Below, one piece after another: positions 21,081 through 31,670 of a DNA stretch of 64,000 bases. This DNA is from Xanthostigma xanthostigma (taxonomy: Eukaryota > Arthropoda > Insecta > Raphidioptera > Raphidiidae): the NCBI GenBank assembly GCA_963575645.1, contig OY754464.1, forward strand, positions 82,620,948 to 82,684,947, read 5' to 3'. Each line of letters starts with the position of its first letter. Positions within the stretch are counted from its first letter, which is position 1. The notes beneath the pieces are model-generated. The model did no database searches. It saw only the letters and a list, made by a program, of their open reading frames with translations, and was not told where the DNA came from. A program made the translations under genes and the position numbers.

Positions 21081-21781
21081 TTGGTTGTCTGTAAAGTCGG
21101 TTTACGGACGATAGTTTTACGTGATAACGGATTCCGTAATACATAACCTAAATTCTACATATAATAATTATAATAATTCGAATCTATGATATTGCATCTT
21201 TCGCTTCAAATTTAGGTTAATTTTATGTATTAAAATACTCACCACCTATAATAATAATTGTTTTTTTTAACTTTCTTTCTTTCGTATTTATTTTAAGTCT
21301 CAAAGATTAATTGTCATAATATTTTGAAAACAATTGTTTCACTGTTTATATAAAATTCCAAAACCTACTTACAATACTTAAGTATTTTCATACGTCAAAA
21401 AATTGATTTTTATAATGATAAAATTTGTATGAAAACGATTTTTTCGAGAGATGAGACCTAGCTAAAACGATTTTTTGCCCCCCAAAATCCCTTTTCAGTA
21501 AATTTCATCCAAATCGTTAGGGCCGTTTTCGAGAAAAGCACGCACAGGGTCAGGCGGAACGTTACGACCGTTAGGAACGTTACACTTTTTCGTACATGCA
21601 GCCGGTGTTTTATCAATTTATAAGATTGGTGATTCATCAATTTATAAGACGTTATCACGTCAAAAAAAACGAGTGTCAGGCGGAACGTTAGGAACGTTAC
21701 ACTTTTTCGTGCATGCAGCCGGTGTTTCATCAATTTATAAGATTGGTGATTCATCAATTTACAAGACGTTATCACGTCAAA
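21081..21781 (+). mobile_element. Family I element, copy 1, with duplicated 3' module
   Basis: The left end is TTGGTTGTCTGTAAAGTCGG followed by ACGATAGTTTTACGTGATAA. The right end is TTATAAGACGTTATCACGTC. ACGTGATAACG near both ends is inverted, a subterminal inverted repeat. The right module (CAGGCGGAACGTTA ... CATGCAGCCGGTGTTTTATC) is tandemly duplicated at about 21550-21665 and 21676-21781. Other copies: 36.48, 41.30 and 53.54 kb. Non-coding. Confidence 0.75.
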
Positions 21782-21790
21782 AGAAAAAAT

Positions 21791-21945
21791 CTATTAGTGG
21801 CCCGACCCGGCTTCACCCGGGTGCGATAGATATAATTCTGCAAAATGTATTTCGTTTCCGGCCCGGCGCGCATCTGAACTGATAGCTTTGAGTAAATTCT
21901 ACCAGATTTTCTTCTGAACTAATAGCTTTGAGCGAATTCTATCAG
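21791..21945 (-). repeat. Family B fragment (inverted)
   Basis: Contains GTGGCCCGACCCGGCTTCAC, AAAATGTATTTCGTTTCCGG and two CTAATAGCTTTGAGCGAATT-type units, the complement of the right end of family B. Confidence 0.7.
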
Positions 21946-21969
21946 ATAAAAAAAACAATTTTTTGTTAT

Positions 21970-22037
21970 AAAACAAGTCCCAGCAGTGATTCCAGTTGCA
22001 AAACCAGCCTCGTGCGTAGCGGCCTTTATGCTTTTGT
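21970..22037 (-). repeat. Family J end fragment
   Basis: AAACCAGCCTCGTGCGTAGC followed by GGCC matches the terminal inverted repeat of family J (AAGGCCGCTGCACACGAGG in reverse). The rest of the element is missing. Confidence 0.6.
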
Positions 22038-22055
22038 CTATACTGTGAAGATATA

Positions 22056-22633
22056 CAGTATGTAAACAAGTAAGGTGCACATAGGGAAATTAGCATTGGG
22101 AAAAAATACTTGGATCAGAGTTAGCCATGACTGCATTAATTGTTATTTCTATTGAATTATCGTGGTAATCTAGAGGATTTCTATTTTATTTTATTTATTT
22201 TTATTTTACTTGGCTTTTTTAATAATAAAAAGCTCTTATAAATCATTATTTTAATTTTTTTGTACATAAATAAAACAAAAAAACAACTCCATCTGTTTGG
22301 AAACATTTCATTCAAAAATTGTCTGACTGGTATGACGTATGCGCGTTGGTAAATCAGTGACCCAATGTCTTTAGGTTCAACACGAAATACTAATAGGCGG
22401 AGATATTTGATCTCGCACCATATTTAAATATTTTTGGGAATTAATGTCCCATTAATAAAAAACGTCCGATTATGTTGTAATCATTTGAATATTTTCTTCA
22501 GTAGTATACACATTCATTTTGCAAAAGAATATTATCTGTCAAATTGAAAAACAAGATTTCAAGGCTCACTCTGATTCAGTCATTTTTTCCCAATGTTAAT
22601 TTCCCTATGTGCACCTTACGCGTTTACATACTG
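22056..22633 (-). mobile_element. Tc1/mariner-type non-autonomous element, copy 2
   Basis: A 578-bp copy of the 1.5-kb element. Ends are CAGTATGTAAAC and GTTTACATACTG with TA on both sides. Extended TIRs run through GTAAGGTGCACATAGGGAAA and its complement. Inside, on the minus strand, is the same mariner transposase remnant (block spelling NEMFPNRW-like residues near 22290) with extra small indels and no intact frame. Confidence 0.8.
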
Positions 22634-22699
22634 TATATATTTTGTACACTCCTAATAACAGTAGGTAACTCCGGATAGTCTATAAAACAATAACGACGA

Positions 22700-22742
22700 T
22701 GTGTGTGAGAGAGAGAGGGGGAGAGAGAGAGAGAGAGAGCCG
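22700..22742. repeat. (GA)n microsatellite
   Basis: GAGAGAGAG runs with a GGGG interruption. Confidence 0.9.
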
Positions 22743-22948
22743 CCGAATGTAATGAGAGAGGTGACAACTTTTATGTATAAACAAGCAATAAGTGACGGCG
22801 TTTTTAATTAAATTCTTTTACAAGTTTAATGCTCAATACCGATGTTACGTTTTAGAGGCTTTTCCACCGAAGACGCGGTATAGTTTTCTGAACAATACTG
22901 ATTGTTCAAAAATAAACCAACTGAATAAAAAATCCGGCCACCAAAGAG

Positions 22949-23913
22949 GATCCAGTACGATAACTCGATATGCCCAAATTTTGATTTTTTTTTGAGTCAA
23001 AGGAAACTAAAACTTTGACGTTCCCAAAAAAAAAACTTTGCGAATTATTCACAAATTTCCTCAAAAATATGTAATGAAACTACTTTTCGTCTTTCACTGT
23101 CATTTTTTTAATCTAACCAATCAGAAATCACATACGTCATAATAGCAACAGGTGTAGAATTACTGTATTACTATGTCACTTTGTATACACGACCCCGTAA
23201 TTGTTTTTTAAAGAACTGTCCCCAAACCCCCTCCCCTTTTCATCGCATCAACACAACCCCGTAATTGTTTTTTAAGTAATCCCCCCAAACGTCTCCCCCT
23301 TTTCACTGCGCAAAAAACGCCATCGCATCGACACGACCCCGTAATTGTTTTTTATAGAATCTCTCCCCAAAAGCATTCCCCTTTTCACTGCGCAAAAAAA
23401 ATAATTTAATAAAAAACAATTTTCCGCACTTAAAACGGCTAATAAAACTTTTATATAATAGTATATTGTGCAACTAGTGCGACATTGCCGCACGAGTTGC
23501 ACTTACTATTTTTTATTACGAATTAAATTAAATTAAAATTTTTTATTACGAATTAAAAAAAGAAATTAGAAGTAATAAAGATTAAAATTAAATCATTAAA
23601 AAGTTGAAAATACAGTTAAAATTTTTAAAATTGTCAAGAATAAAAGTCCATAATCAAAAATTTTAACCTCATAATATCTGCTTCAAATGACCGTTTGTTT
23701 CGTTGACATTAACACCGTTACTATTTTGTTTTTTTCTCTGAATTTGCGTGCGGCAAACAATAATTTCAGTGCGACAAATAAAGTTTCCGCACGCAAATGA
23801 AAATAGCTACTTTTCAACCGTAACAGCAACCACTTTTCCCGTATGAGTAATAAAAAATAATAATTCTGTATTTCTAGTAGATATTTTGCACATCGAGTTA
23901 TCGTACTCTAACC
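22949..23913 (-). mobile_element. Family K TIR element, copy 1, with internal minisatellite
   Basis: The left end (GGATCCAGTACGATAACTCG) and right end (CATCGAGTTATCGTACTCTA) are inverted over GTACGATAACTCGAT(G/A)TGC. Within are about three diverged units (ACGACCCCGTAATTGTTTTT, then CCCCCTTTTCACTGCGC) between 23.19 and 23.40 kb, matching in reverse the 80-bp array at 39.32-39.64 kb. No transposase. The 76-codon frame inside spans minisatellite units and is not a gene. Confidence 0.7.
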
Positions 23914-24187
23914 GAGTATGTATATTGTGAAATGTCCTCCATTTTTCGTCAACTAGATATTTGATAGTCAATTATCTCAATTCTAACGTTCGGTTTGAAA
24001 CCACAAGAATTTGTCTGAAGCATTTGTGGTGGTGACTGGTGATAAAAAAATATATTAAAATAATATGTAAATTAAGTACCTACAGCAAGTGTAAAAATGC
24101 CACAAACTCAGATTATGTACACAGTACAGACAATGCATATTTATTTTCGGTCGGTATTCAACCATTTAAAGACGAGTTTGTCGATAC

Positions 24188-24340
24188 AAGCTCTGTTCCG
24201 ACCTCTCTGCGAACGGCAACAGAACCGTCACAGTCATGCTAAAACGTTTTCCAAAATCGATAAAAAACAGTTTCGTTTTAGCTACTGCGCATGACTGTGG
24301 CGATTCTGTTACCGTTCGCAGAGAGGCTGGAACAGAGTCA
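24188..24340. repeat. Hairpin with ~52-bp arms
   Basis: AGCTCTGTTCCGACCTCTCT ... GTCACAGTCATGC (24188-24239) is mirrored by GCATGACTGTGGCG ... GAGAGGCTGGAACAGAG (24289-24340) with a few mismatches, around a ~49-bp spacer that itself pairs partly (TAAAACG/CGTTTTA). A small foldback element or recent inverted duplication. Confidence 0.7.
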
Positions 24341-24490
24341 CTATCTGATACTCCGTATTTTAAAATAATAATATATTAGAGTTATCTCTATTATTATGTT
24401 CTATTATGTTTATAAGTATTTCAAAATGTGTTTTTTAATGCACTTTTCGATTAACCATAGAATTTTAGACGACGACGCTCTATTGTAATT
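24341..24490. other. Spacer
   Basis: AT-rich, nothing recognised. Confidence 0.35.
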
Positions 24491-25196
24491 ATAAAAAATC
24501 TCGTGTCACGATGTACGTCCACGCTAATCTCCGAAACCACTGAACCGATTTTAATGCAATTTTGTAAATGTGTCTTGCTTGGCCCAACTTACGCTATAGG
24601 ATAGTTTTTATTAAATATTTTGTACAAAATTACGGTGTTTTGTGAAAATAAACTGTTCTAGTAACATACAGCGATATCTCATAGAATTTACTCAAAGTTA
24701 TTAATTCAGAAGCAAACCAAAAAAAAAACTTTTAGTACCAAATTGCGACATCTGATAGAATTCGCTCAACGCTGTTAGTTCAGAATCAAACCAAAAAAAA
24801 TATTTTAGTACCAAGTAGCGCCATCTGATAGAATTCGCTTAAAGTTATTAGTTCAGAAGCAAACCAAAAAAAAAATATTTTAGTACCAAATAGCGACATC
24901 TGGTAGAATTCGCTCAGTTATTAGTTCAGAAGCAAACAAAAAAAATATTTTACTACCAAATAGCGGCATCTGATAGATTTCGCTCAAAGTTATTAGTTCA
25001 GAAGCAAACAAAAAAATATTTTAGAACCAAATAGCGACATCTGATGGAATTCGCTCAAAGCTATTAGTTCAGAAGCAAATCTGATAGGATTTGCTCAAAG
25101 CTATTAGTTCAAACGCCGGGCCGCAAACGAAATACATTTTGCAGAATGATATCTATCGCCCCCGGGTCAAACCGGGCCGGGCCACTATTAGATTAT
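24491..25196 (+). repeat. Family B repeat, copy 2, with expanded ~75-bp tandem units
   Basis: Same head (TCTCGTGTCACGATGTACGT) and tail (GTCAAACCGGGCCGGGCCAC) as copies at 2.09 and 50.85 kb. The middle carries about six tandem units each with AGCGACATCTGATAGAATTC and AGTTATTAGTTCAGAAGC, versus two in the other copies. The array lies inside the repeat, so unit number varies between copies. Confidence 0.75.
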
Positions 25197-26133
25197 ATAA
25201 ATCTTAAAAAAGATAAGCGTGAGATTACGTGTGTATAAAAAAAACAGGATTAAACTATTGTAAACTTATTAATACGACAGACAAGTTCATATAAATTATT
25301 GATCAAATTTTACAATCAATATGTTTTTTTTAAGTTCTCAGAACAATAAGTTCTTCAGCTATAAAATTTGCATAAATAATCACCTGCAATATATTACAAT
25401 GTTCTAGCTTAAGGACATTAAAAAAACAACAATTTTGTAATACCATTTTCTTGATACTGATATTTTATATACAGGGTGCGGAAGAATAGAATATACCATT
25501 CTTTAATTATGAACCAAATATATATGTATATTATTATCTGTGTGTATTCATCTATGATTATCAGTGATAATTTCATGAAACCAAATTCAAATAAATTTTT
25601 CATGGAAATAAATATATTTTTAGGAATATTGAAATTTTCTTATGTTGTCATGGTATGCTCACAATATGAAGCAAATATGAGTCAACGATATTCATCATAG
25701 AAATATTTTGTAGGAATGTTGAATCTTTCAAATATTATAGTTCATGATTTACTGGTAATATGAAGACAATTTTTAGTTAAAGATTATTACTATCCATTTG
25801 ATTCAATATTTCTACAATATATACTCAACGAATTCTGTCATGATTTTCATTTACTATGATCTAACACAGGCACTCATAATAGGTCCATGGTGAGTTCATT
25901 TCATCTATCAGAAATGATCTTTTGCAGTAAATTTTCTATGAGCTTATGTCTATCTGGGATGACTCGGAAAGACGAATTTTCGGTAAAGACAGCTAAATTT
26001 TTGTCACTAAGTACGTTTGTCGGTTTTTCTTTTTTAGCGTTCTGCGCTGGAAGGTATATTATGTGATTAAACTATAGTGTAATAAAAACCTATTAATCAT
26101 GGTTATTTACAATGAAACCATTATAGTTGTTGA
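25197..26133. other. AT-rich stretch, no gene seen
   Basis: Roughly 940 bp without a convincing frame, tRNA or TE end. A TACAGGGTGCGGAAGAATAG word at 25.47 kb could be an isolated TE terminus. Frames of 60-75 codons here lack domains. Confidence 0.4.
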
Positions 26134-26581
26134 CAGTGCCGGATTAACCTATAAGCAAAGTAAGCAATTGCTTAGGGATCACGTCTCAGGGGGCACCAAG
26201 AAGCACAACTCAGAAATGAAAAGTACCTCACTAAACCGTGTAAACAATTTTTTTTCTTTTTGTCATGTTCTCAAAAATTTTATCTACTGATATGTATATT
26301 TAGAAGTATAAAAGTTAAAAATAAATAATATTTTATTTTTGAAAATAAGAACAAAAAAAGGGTTCAATTTTTTAATTTCAAAGTTTGGAAACTTTTTTTC
26401 TATTAAAAGGTTCGATTTTATAGACAGCCAAATTTTCAATGAGAGCATTGATTGTAAAATTCAATTTTTTTCCTAAAAACTTTTTAACTTTTTTATATCA
26501 ATTTGAATTTTTTTATAAACGGAGATGGGGGCCTATGAGCAAGAAATGCTTAGGGCATCAAGGAGTCTTAATCCGGCACTG
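26134..26581. mobile_element. hAT-type MITE (CAGTGCCGGATTAA termini, perfect 8-bp TSD)
   Basis: A 448-bp element with TIRs CAGTGCCGGATTAA and TTAATCCGGCACTG. The flanking 8-mers are identical: GTTGTTGA at 26126-26133 and 26582-26589. Subterminal CTTAGGG...CACC and GGGGGCC blocks are also partly inverted. No transposase. TSD length and TIR start identify hAT. Confidence 0.9.
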
Positions 26582-26589
26582 GTTGTTGA

Positions 26590-26729
26590 AAATAACAACA
26601 ATCATATTTTAAAGGTTGATGGTTTTTAAATATTTACTCAATAGAAGATTATTTTTGCAGTGCTCTCTACCCTTTAGTTATCTATTAATATCTACTTTTG
26701 TTACCGGAACGAAAATATTTGTACTACTA
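26590..26729. other. Spacer
   Basis: AT-rich, nothing recognised. Confidence 0.35.
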
Positions 26730-27320
26730 CAGTAAAACCTCGTTAACACGAACTCGTAAAAATCAGGCAAAAAGTTCGTGTTATGTGGGAGTTCGTGTAA
26801 ACCGAGTATGGCATAAAATACAGTCATTTTTTAAGTGTCAAATCATGATTTATTTTAAGTAAACATTGAATAATTATTTATTATAAATTGTTAAGAAGCC
26901 TTTGCCTTTGTTAATTAGTTTACAACCTTTTCAATAAATAAGAGGGGAAAAATTTTGAGGTATATATGTTTCTATTTATAGGATTTCGAGTGAATTTTTA
27001 ATCTCTCAATCCTTTGTCTATTTTTAGAATGTGAGTTATTTACTTTTGTAATCCCTTAAGCGAATCTTTTCTTTTAGTTGTATTGTATATTCATTGACCA
27101 AAATGATTAAAATATATGATTTGAGAATTTTTGTAGTTCGTATTATCCGATAATTAACCGTGAAGGGACGAAAAAGTTGTTCGAAGTTCGTATTAACGAG
27201 GGTTCGTGTTAACCGAACATAATTACATTAAAGCTTATGTGACCATTGTCGAGAGCAAATTTTTGTTCGCGTTAAACCGAAATTCGTGTTAACCGTGTTC
27301 GTGTTAACGAGGGTTTACTG
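26730..27320. mobile_element. Pogo/Tigger-type MITE
   Basis: A 591-bp element with TIRs CAGTAAAACCTCGTTAACAC and GTGTTAACGAGGGTTTACTG, flanked by TA on each side. Subterminal GTTCGTGTTA words recur in inverted orientation. The CAGT(A)AAACCTCGTTAA start is typical of pogo/Tigger elements of the Tc1/mariner superfamily. No transposase frame. Confidence 0.85.
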
Positions 27321-27653
27321 TATTTAGTTCGATTCATATTATACTTATACGTCATTTAACAAATATTTTTACCTGATAGGAATATTTGAGAATGAAGGGC
27401 AGTTTTCCATTTTTTACCATCTTCATTTAAGATAAGATGTGGCAATGTTCTTGGCTTGAAAACCTCAAATTATATTTAAATTTAAAATAGTAATGGTGCG
27501 AATGGCGTCTGTTATGACATTAAGCCGAGAAACGGACGTTAAATGCCCTCAATTGTCGAGCATCTATAATTTACAATATCTTTATCTAATAAATAGTTTT
27601 AGCAGTCCTGACACAGGCAACTGGAAACAACGGAGTTTTCTAATTTTCAACTT
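27321..27653. other. Spacer, no gene seen
   Basis: No recognisable feature; an 80-codon frame runs into the adjoining repeat and is not supported. Confidence 0.4.
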
Positions 27654-28404
27654 ACTAGCGGTCCCGTCCGGTTTCACCCGGATGCAAAAGAACGAATGGG
27701 GAAGGGAGGCATATGAGTACGCACATTCATCTTAGTTTACCGAGATTAATGTTGTGTCCAAATTTCATGATGATCGGAGTTACCGTTCAAAAGTTTTAGT
27801 CGATAAAAAGTAGTAATTATACTTTTTATAAGTATAGATAATAAATTTCTTTTAAATCAATAATTACTGTAATTAATAAAATATAATAAATATTTAATTG
27901 AAAACACTATAGGGAAATTATTTTTATATAGGGATCCCTATAGTTATAACAGTTTTCAAATGAGCCATTAATTATACCTATTTATTTAATTTTAATTAAT
28001 CGTAAATAAAATTAAAATAAATTTAAATGTAAGAAAGTATAATGTAGAAAATTAAAAAAAAAATAAAAATATATTCGCTCAACGTGGGTCTCGAACCCAC
28101 GACCTTGATATTAAGAGTCGCATGCTCTACCGACTGAGCTAGCCGGGCTTGTGAATGTACGACGCTAATACAGGAATATTTAGTTAGGGCATTTCCCCTG
28201 AATATAAGCTAATGACGGACAAATTTTGAGGTACATTTTGCAACATTTTTCATTGATGCTCCGCTCCTATTAGTCGTAGCGTGATATTATATAACCTATA
28301 GCCTTCCTCGATAAATGGCCAATTCAACAATTTTTTTTCAATTCGAACCAGTAGTTCCTGAGATTAGCGCGTTCAAACTGAACAACAAACTCTTCAGCTT
28401 TATA
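27654..28404 (-). repeat. Family L composite repeat with tRNA-Lys relic, copy 1
   Basis: About 750 bp bounded by ACTAGCGGTCCCGTCCGGTT and AAACTCTTCAGCTTTATA. Three copies exist (27.65, 31.43-33.87 split, 50.07 kb). Shared blocks are GATGATCGGAGTTACCGTTC, AATTGAAAACACT, a tRNA-Lys-like segment, TTGATGCTCCGCTCC and TATAGCCTTCCTCGATAAAT. The tRNA part is central, not terminal, unlike a simple SINE. Followed immediately by a mariner MITE end. Confidence 0.8.
28076..28148 (-). pseudogene. tRNA-Lys(CUU)-like relic within family L copy 1
   Basis: The minus strand reads GCCCGGCTAGCTCAGTCGGT (A box), anticodon loop CTCTTAA and T arm GTGGGTTCGAGACCCAC, 73 nt with discriminator G. It closely resembles metazoan tRNA-Lys-CTT. 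Acceptor pair 3:70 (C-A) and two anticodon-stem pairs are broken, and it sits in a dispersed repeat, so I call it a pseudo-tRNA. Internal Pol III boxes look intact. Confidence 0.75.
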
Positions 28405-28640
28405 CAGTGTGGTCACTTAAGTGTGCAACATATGGGAAATTTTTAATTAAATGCTCAACCAAAATACAAATATTGCCAAAAGTTGGTGCATGTCCGATAA
28501 TCATTTTAGGTGCTCTTAGAATTGTTCAAACTCAAAAAGCATATTACAGGATGGGTAAAAAAAATATTAAAATTGTACAAGAGAAAAAGTGCCCTTATTT
28601 CAAAAAATTCAGCGAAATGTTATATGAAAGTTCTGACTTC
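28405..28640 (+). mobile_element. Mariner-like MITE, single-ended copy
   Basis: Begins TA|CAGTGTGGTCACTTAAGTG and follows the left arm of the 2.49-kb MITE through GTTGGTGCATGTCCGATAAT and TTATTTCAAAAAATTCAGC. The right arm is missing. Inserted at, or truncated against, the end of family L copy 1. Confidence 0.7.
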
Positions 28641-29234
28641 TGATACGCCATTTATGCGTGTACTCGGATTATTGTTATATTGTTAAAGTATTGTTATTAC
28701 TCATCGTTTATCACAAGATAATAGTGTTCCGACAAATACTGGTATTTATGGTAGAAGAATGGCTATTATTTATATTTCGCATTATAAACTCTACTTTGGC
28801 GTCTCATGAATTTATTGTTTATTTATTTATTCTTTGGTTTCACAAAACAGCAGATTATTGTTATCACTTCTTTAATTCACTTTTCCAAAAATATAATCAA
28901 GTTGGAAACTTCGTCTCCTAAATATAAAATAACATTGCTATTATTCTCGTATAGACGCACTATATGGGTGATACGAAAATTTGGTAATACGAAAGTCACG
29001 TGGTCACAGAACTATAAAACTTGGAAACTGGCCTCATATACACGGCGTTATATGGGAGAGAGGCAAAATCAATGTATAAGAATCTGTTAGAGATTCGTCG
29101 GCATTTAGCACAGAAAAGAATCTCTAACGAGATTCTTCGATATTCACGATGAGTTTTTACTTTCATTGTCACAAATGCCATACTAATTCCATATTTCATA
29201 TTATTTTTAAACCATATACTAAGCATAGGAATAA
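28641..29234. other. Stretch without a supported gene
   Basis: Contains a small inverted repeat near 29080-29140 (AGAATCTGTTAGAGATTC and GAATCTCTAACGAGATTCTT). Overlapping short frames have no known domains. Confidence 0.4.
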
Positions 29235-29592
29235 AATCGCAATCGAACTATTAGGGTGCAAAACATATACTTCTGTCTTTTTTACGCCGTAAGCACTGGC
29301 GTATCCAGGAGGGCTAATCAAGCACGGGGGACCCGGCTTAAGAAATTTATAATTTTCCCTCTCCTGCGGGCCAAAAGCTGGGTACGCCCATGTTAACGTC
29401 ATAGAAAAAGACAAAGTTTTTGAAACAGGGATACTTTATTCAGACTGAATGCAAGTACATCAACCAATCATATCATCGGAGAAATAAGGGAATTACATCG
29501 AAGAAAGAGACGCAGATATATTTTCGATACGCTTTGTTGCGTTCACTCACCGCACATTGAGTAGATAGGCAATGATTTATATAATTAATTAA
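29235..29592 (-). repeat. Family F repeat, copy 2 (inverted)
   Basis: Shares CGGGCCAAAAGCTGGGTACG, TGCAAGTACATCAACCAATC and CACCGCACATTGAGTAGATA (complements) with the 13.6- and 62.2-kb copies, and extends further at its left end (TTAGGGTGCAAAACATATAC), which also appears at 62.5 kb. Confidence 0.75.
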
Positions 29593-30009
29593 TAGATATA
29601 TGTTTTAAACAAAAAAAAGCACTTCGTTTGCGAAAATAATATTTGGGATCGTTTCTTTCACGGAGTCTACTTTTTTCCTGCCCATCTATGTCAATGCACA
29701 AGGTTTTGGTTATAATTTAATACTTCTATGAAAAATTCTCTGGAAAAATTAGAAAGAAAGCAATGTGTGAACTGGAAAAGTAGATAATTGATCAAAAAAT
29801 GTAGGCCACAATAAAAAAAAACTCCCAGATATCATATGATTATTTCTGCAATAAATATTTATTTCTATTGAAATGATATTTAAAGAGGAAAAATATTCTT
29901 ACTCATGATTTCAAGGCAAAATTCTTGGAACTAATAATATTTACAATTCAAGAAACGAAATCTGGTATTATGTATAATTTTTGGTTAAATAGCTTTATAT
30001 GAAATACAA
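29593..30009. other. AT-rich spacer, no gene seen
   Basis: Nothing recognised. Confidence 0.35.
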
Positions 30010-30543
30010 CTAGTGATGTGCCGGATCGTTAAAAATGTATATCCGCGGATACGGATCTGAATACGGATATTTGGTTTCAAGTTCCGCGGATACGGATACG
30101 CATCTTAACTTTCTTAGAGTACGCGGCGGTAAATATTGCACATCGACCTTTGGAAAGAGACTATCTGTTATGGGGAAAAGTTATTGACCTCTTTAAGAGT
30201 TAACTCTCATAACAGATTGTCTCTTTCCAAAGATCGATGTGCAATATCTCATTATAAAGATAGTTTTTTATTAGTACCTTTGAGTTATGTACTATTGGTA
30301 TGGTACTCACTACGATAAATGTTTGCAATATAAAGGTGCCAAATACGATTTAAAAAAATAAAAAATAATCTGAATGGAATTTAACAGTTTTTCATTATTA
30401 CCTAATCACCTATATATATATAAAATTTCATCTATGAATTGAAAATTAATAACGTAAAAGATCCGCCAAAAACTAACGGATACGGATCTTTCTTCTACCT
30501 CGGGTATCCGCGGATACGGATACGTATATTCGGCACATCACTA
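30010..30543. mobile_element. hAT-like MITE (TAGTGATGTGCCG termini) with internal hairpin
   Basis: Ends TAGTGATGTGCCGGATCG and CGGCACATCACTA are inverted. Next to them, GTATATCCGCGGATACGGAT and GGTATCCGCGGATACGGATA form subterminal repeats. The interior includes a ~120-bp hairpin (about 30129-30250): AATATTGCACATCGACCTTT is mirrored by AAAGATCGATGTGCAATATC. TSD not clear. Superfamily inferred from terminus style. Confidence 0.7.
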
Positions 30544-30649
30544 ATTATTATTATTATTATTTTAAACTTTAAAGAATAGCTTCTGTTGCTACATTGTTGA
30601 AACACCCATTGTTACATGTCTATATTAGAAAAATTTATTTCTCAACCAA
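30544..30649. repeat. (TTA)n tract and spacer
   Basis: TTATTATTATTATTA at ~30546-30562, then unassigned AT sequence. Confidence 0.6.
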
Positions 30650-30723
30650 TGTCACCATCGGGATACGAGCCCCGAATCTTTCCACTATCGCGGCGGACTG
30701 AGTTACATTACTCCACAGTGACA
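30650..30723 (-). pseudogene. tRNA-like sequence (degenerate)
   Basis: The minus strand starts TGTCACTGTGGAGTAATGTA, has an A-box-like TAACTCAGTCCG and a T-arm-like CGGGGCTCGTATCCCG, and ends GGTGACA, which can pair with TGTCAC at the 5' end. The anticodon arm is not clear. Probably a tRNA-derived SINE head; identity uncertain. Confidence 0.4.
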
Positions 30724-31429
30724 CAGTAAGGTCAATTCATCATTCCAATATATAGCCATTTTTAACTGTATATTTCACATCATGCGAGAGCTAATTTTTA
30801 TCTTAGATAACGTCAGATATGAACCTTCACAGAAGTGAGAGCTGTGGGTGTATCAGCGATGAAAGTTGTTTTCTTATATTAATCTGATTCCTAAATCAAG
30901 ACAATTTCTATTTCATTAGGAAAGATAACAGCGAATTATTATTATTATCTACATTATTATTATTATTATTATCTATATAAAATACAGCAAGCAGAGTCCA
31001 GTAAAGGGTTTAAAAGACGCTCCTTTAAATATTTTACATATATACGTAACTTATTATACAGATACGCTGGCGTGTAAGTATTTTGTGGTTGACATAATAA
31101 ACAAGTGAAGTTTACTCCTGTCTCATACTAATGAATTAGCTCGGGCTATCTCGTTGTAACATCGGTTTACAGTCTGCCGAGTGCTAACTGCTGACAAACA
31201 GTTATCTTGCTAAGATGACACCGCGTCATCCACTCAACGTCTGGCAGAACATGTTTCGATCCAAACTTTGGTCACAGTTCACGAGCTAATTACAAAATTG
31301 AATTGAAAAGCAAATTATGATATGTGTTCCCGCATCCAAACTTTGGGGCAAGAATTCATTTCTACGACAAGCAAGCCCAGATCTTCAAGATTGCTCAAAT
31401 AATCGCAAAAATAAATTTATAGATTCACT
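30724..31429. other. Stretch without a supported gene
   Basis: Holds a (TTA)n/ATT microsatellite at ~30935-30975. No gene or clear TE end. Confidence 0.4.
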
Positions 31430-31670
31430 AGCGGTCCCGTCCGGTTTCACCCGGGTGCAAAAGAACGAACGGGGAAGGAAGGGACATGAGTACGCACGTT
31501 TATCTTAGTTTACCGAGATGAATGTTGTGTCCAAATTTCATGATGATCGGAGTTGCCGTTCAAAAGTTTTTGTCGATAACAAGCAGTATTTATACTTTTT
31601 TAAGTAATAAATTTCTTTTTATATAATAAATATTTAATTGAAAACACTGTAGGAAAATTATTTTTATATA

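Noticed and set aside
24640..25090. Regular direct repeats resembling a CRISPR array
   Set aside because: Units are contiguous ~75-bp tandem repeats without unique spacers, in a eukaryotic transposon.
28076..28148. Functional tRNA-Lys gene
   Set aside because: Broken acceptor and anticodon-stem pairs, and location at the same place in a three-copy dispersed repeat.
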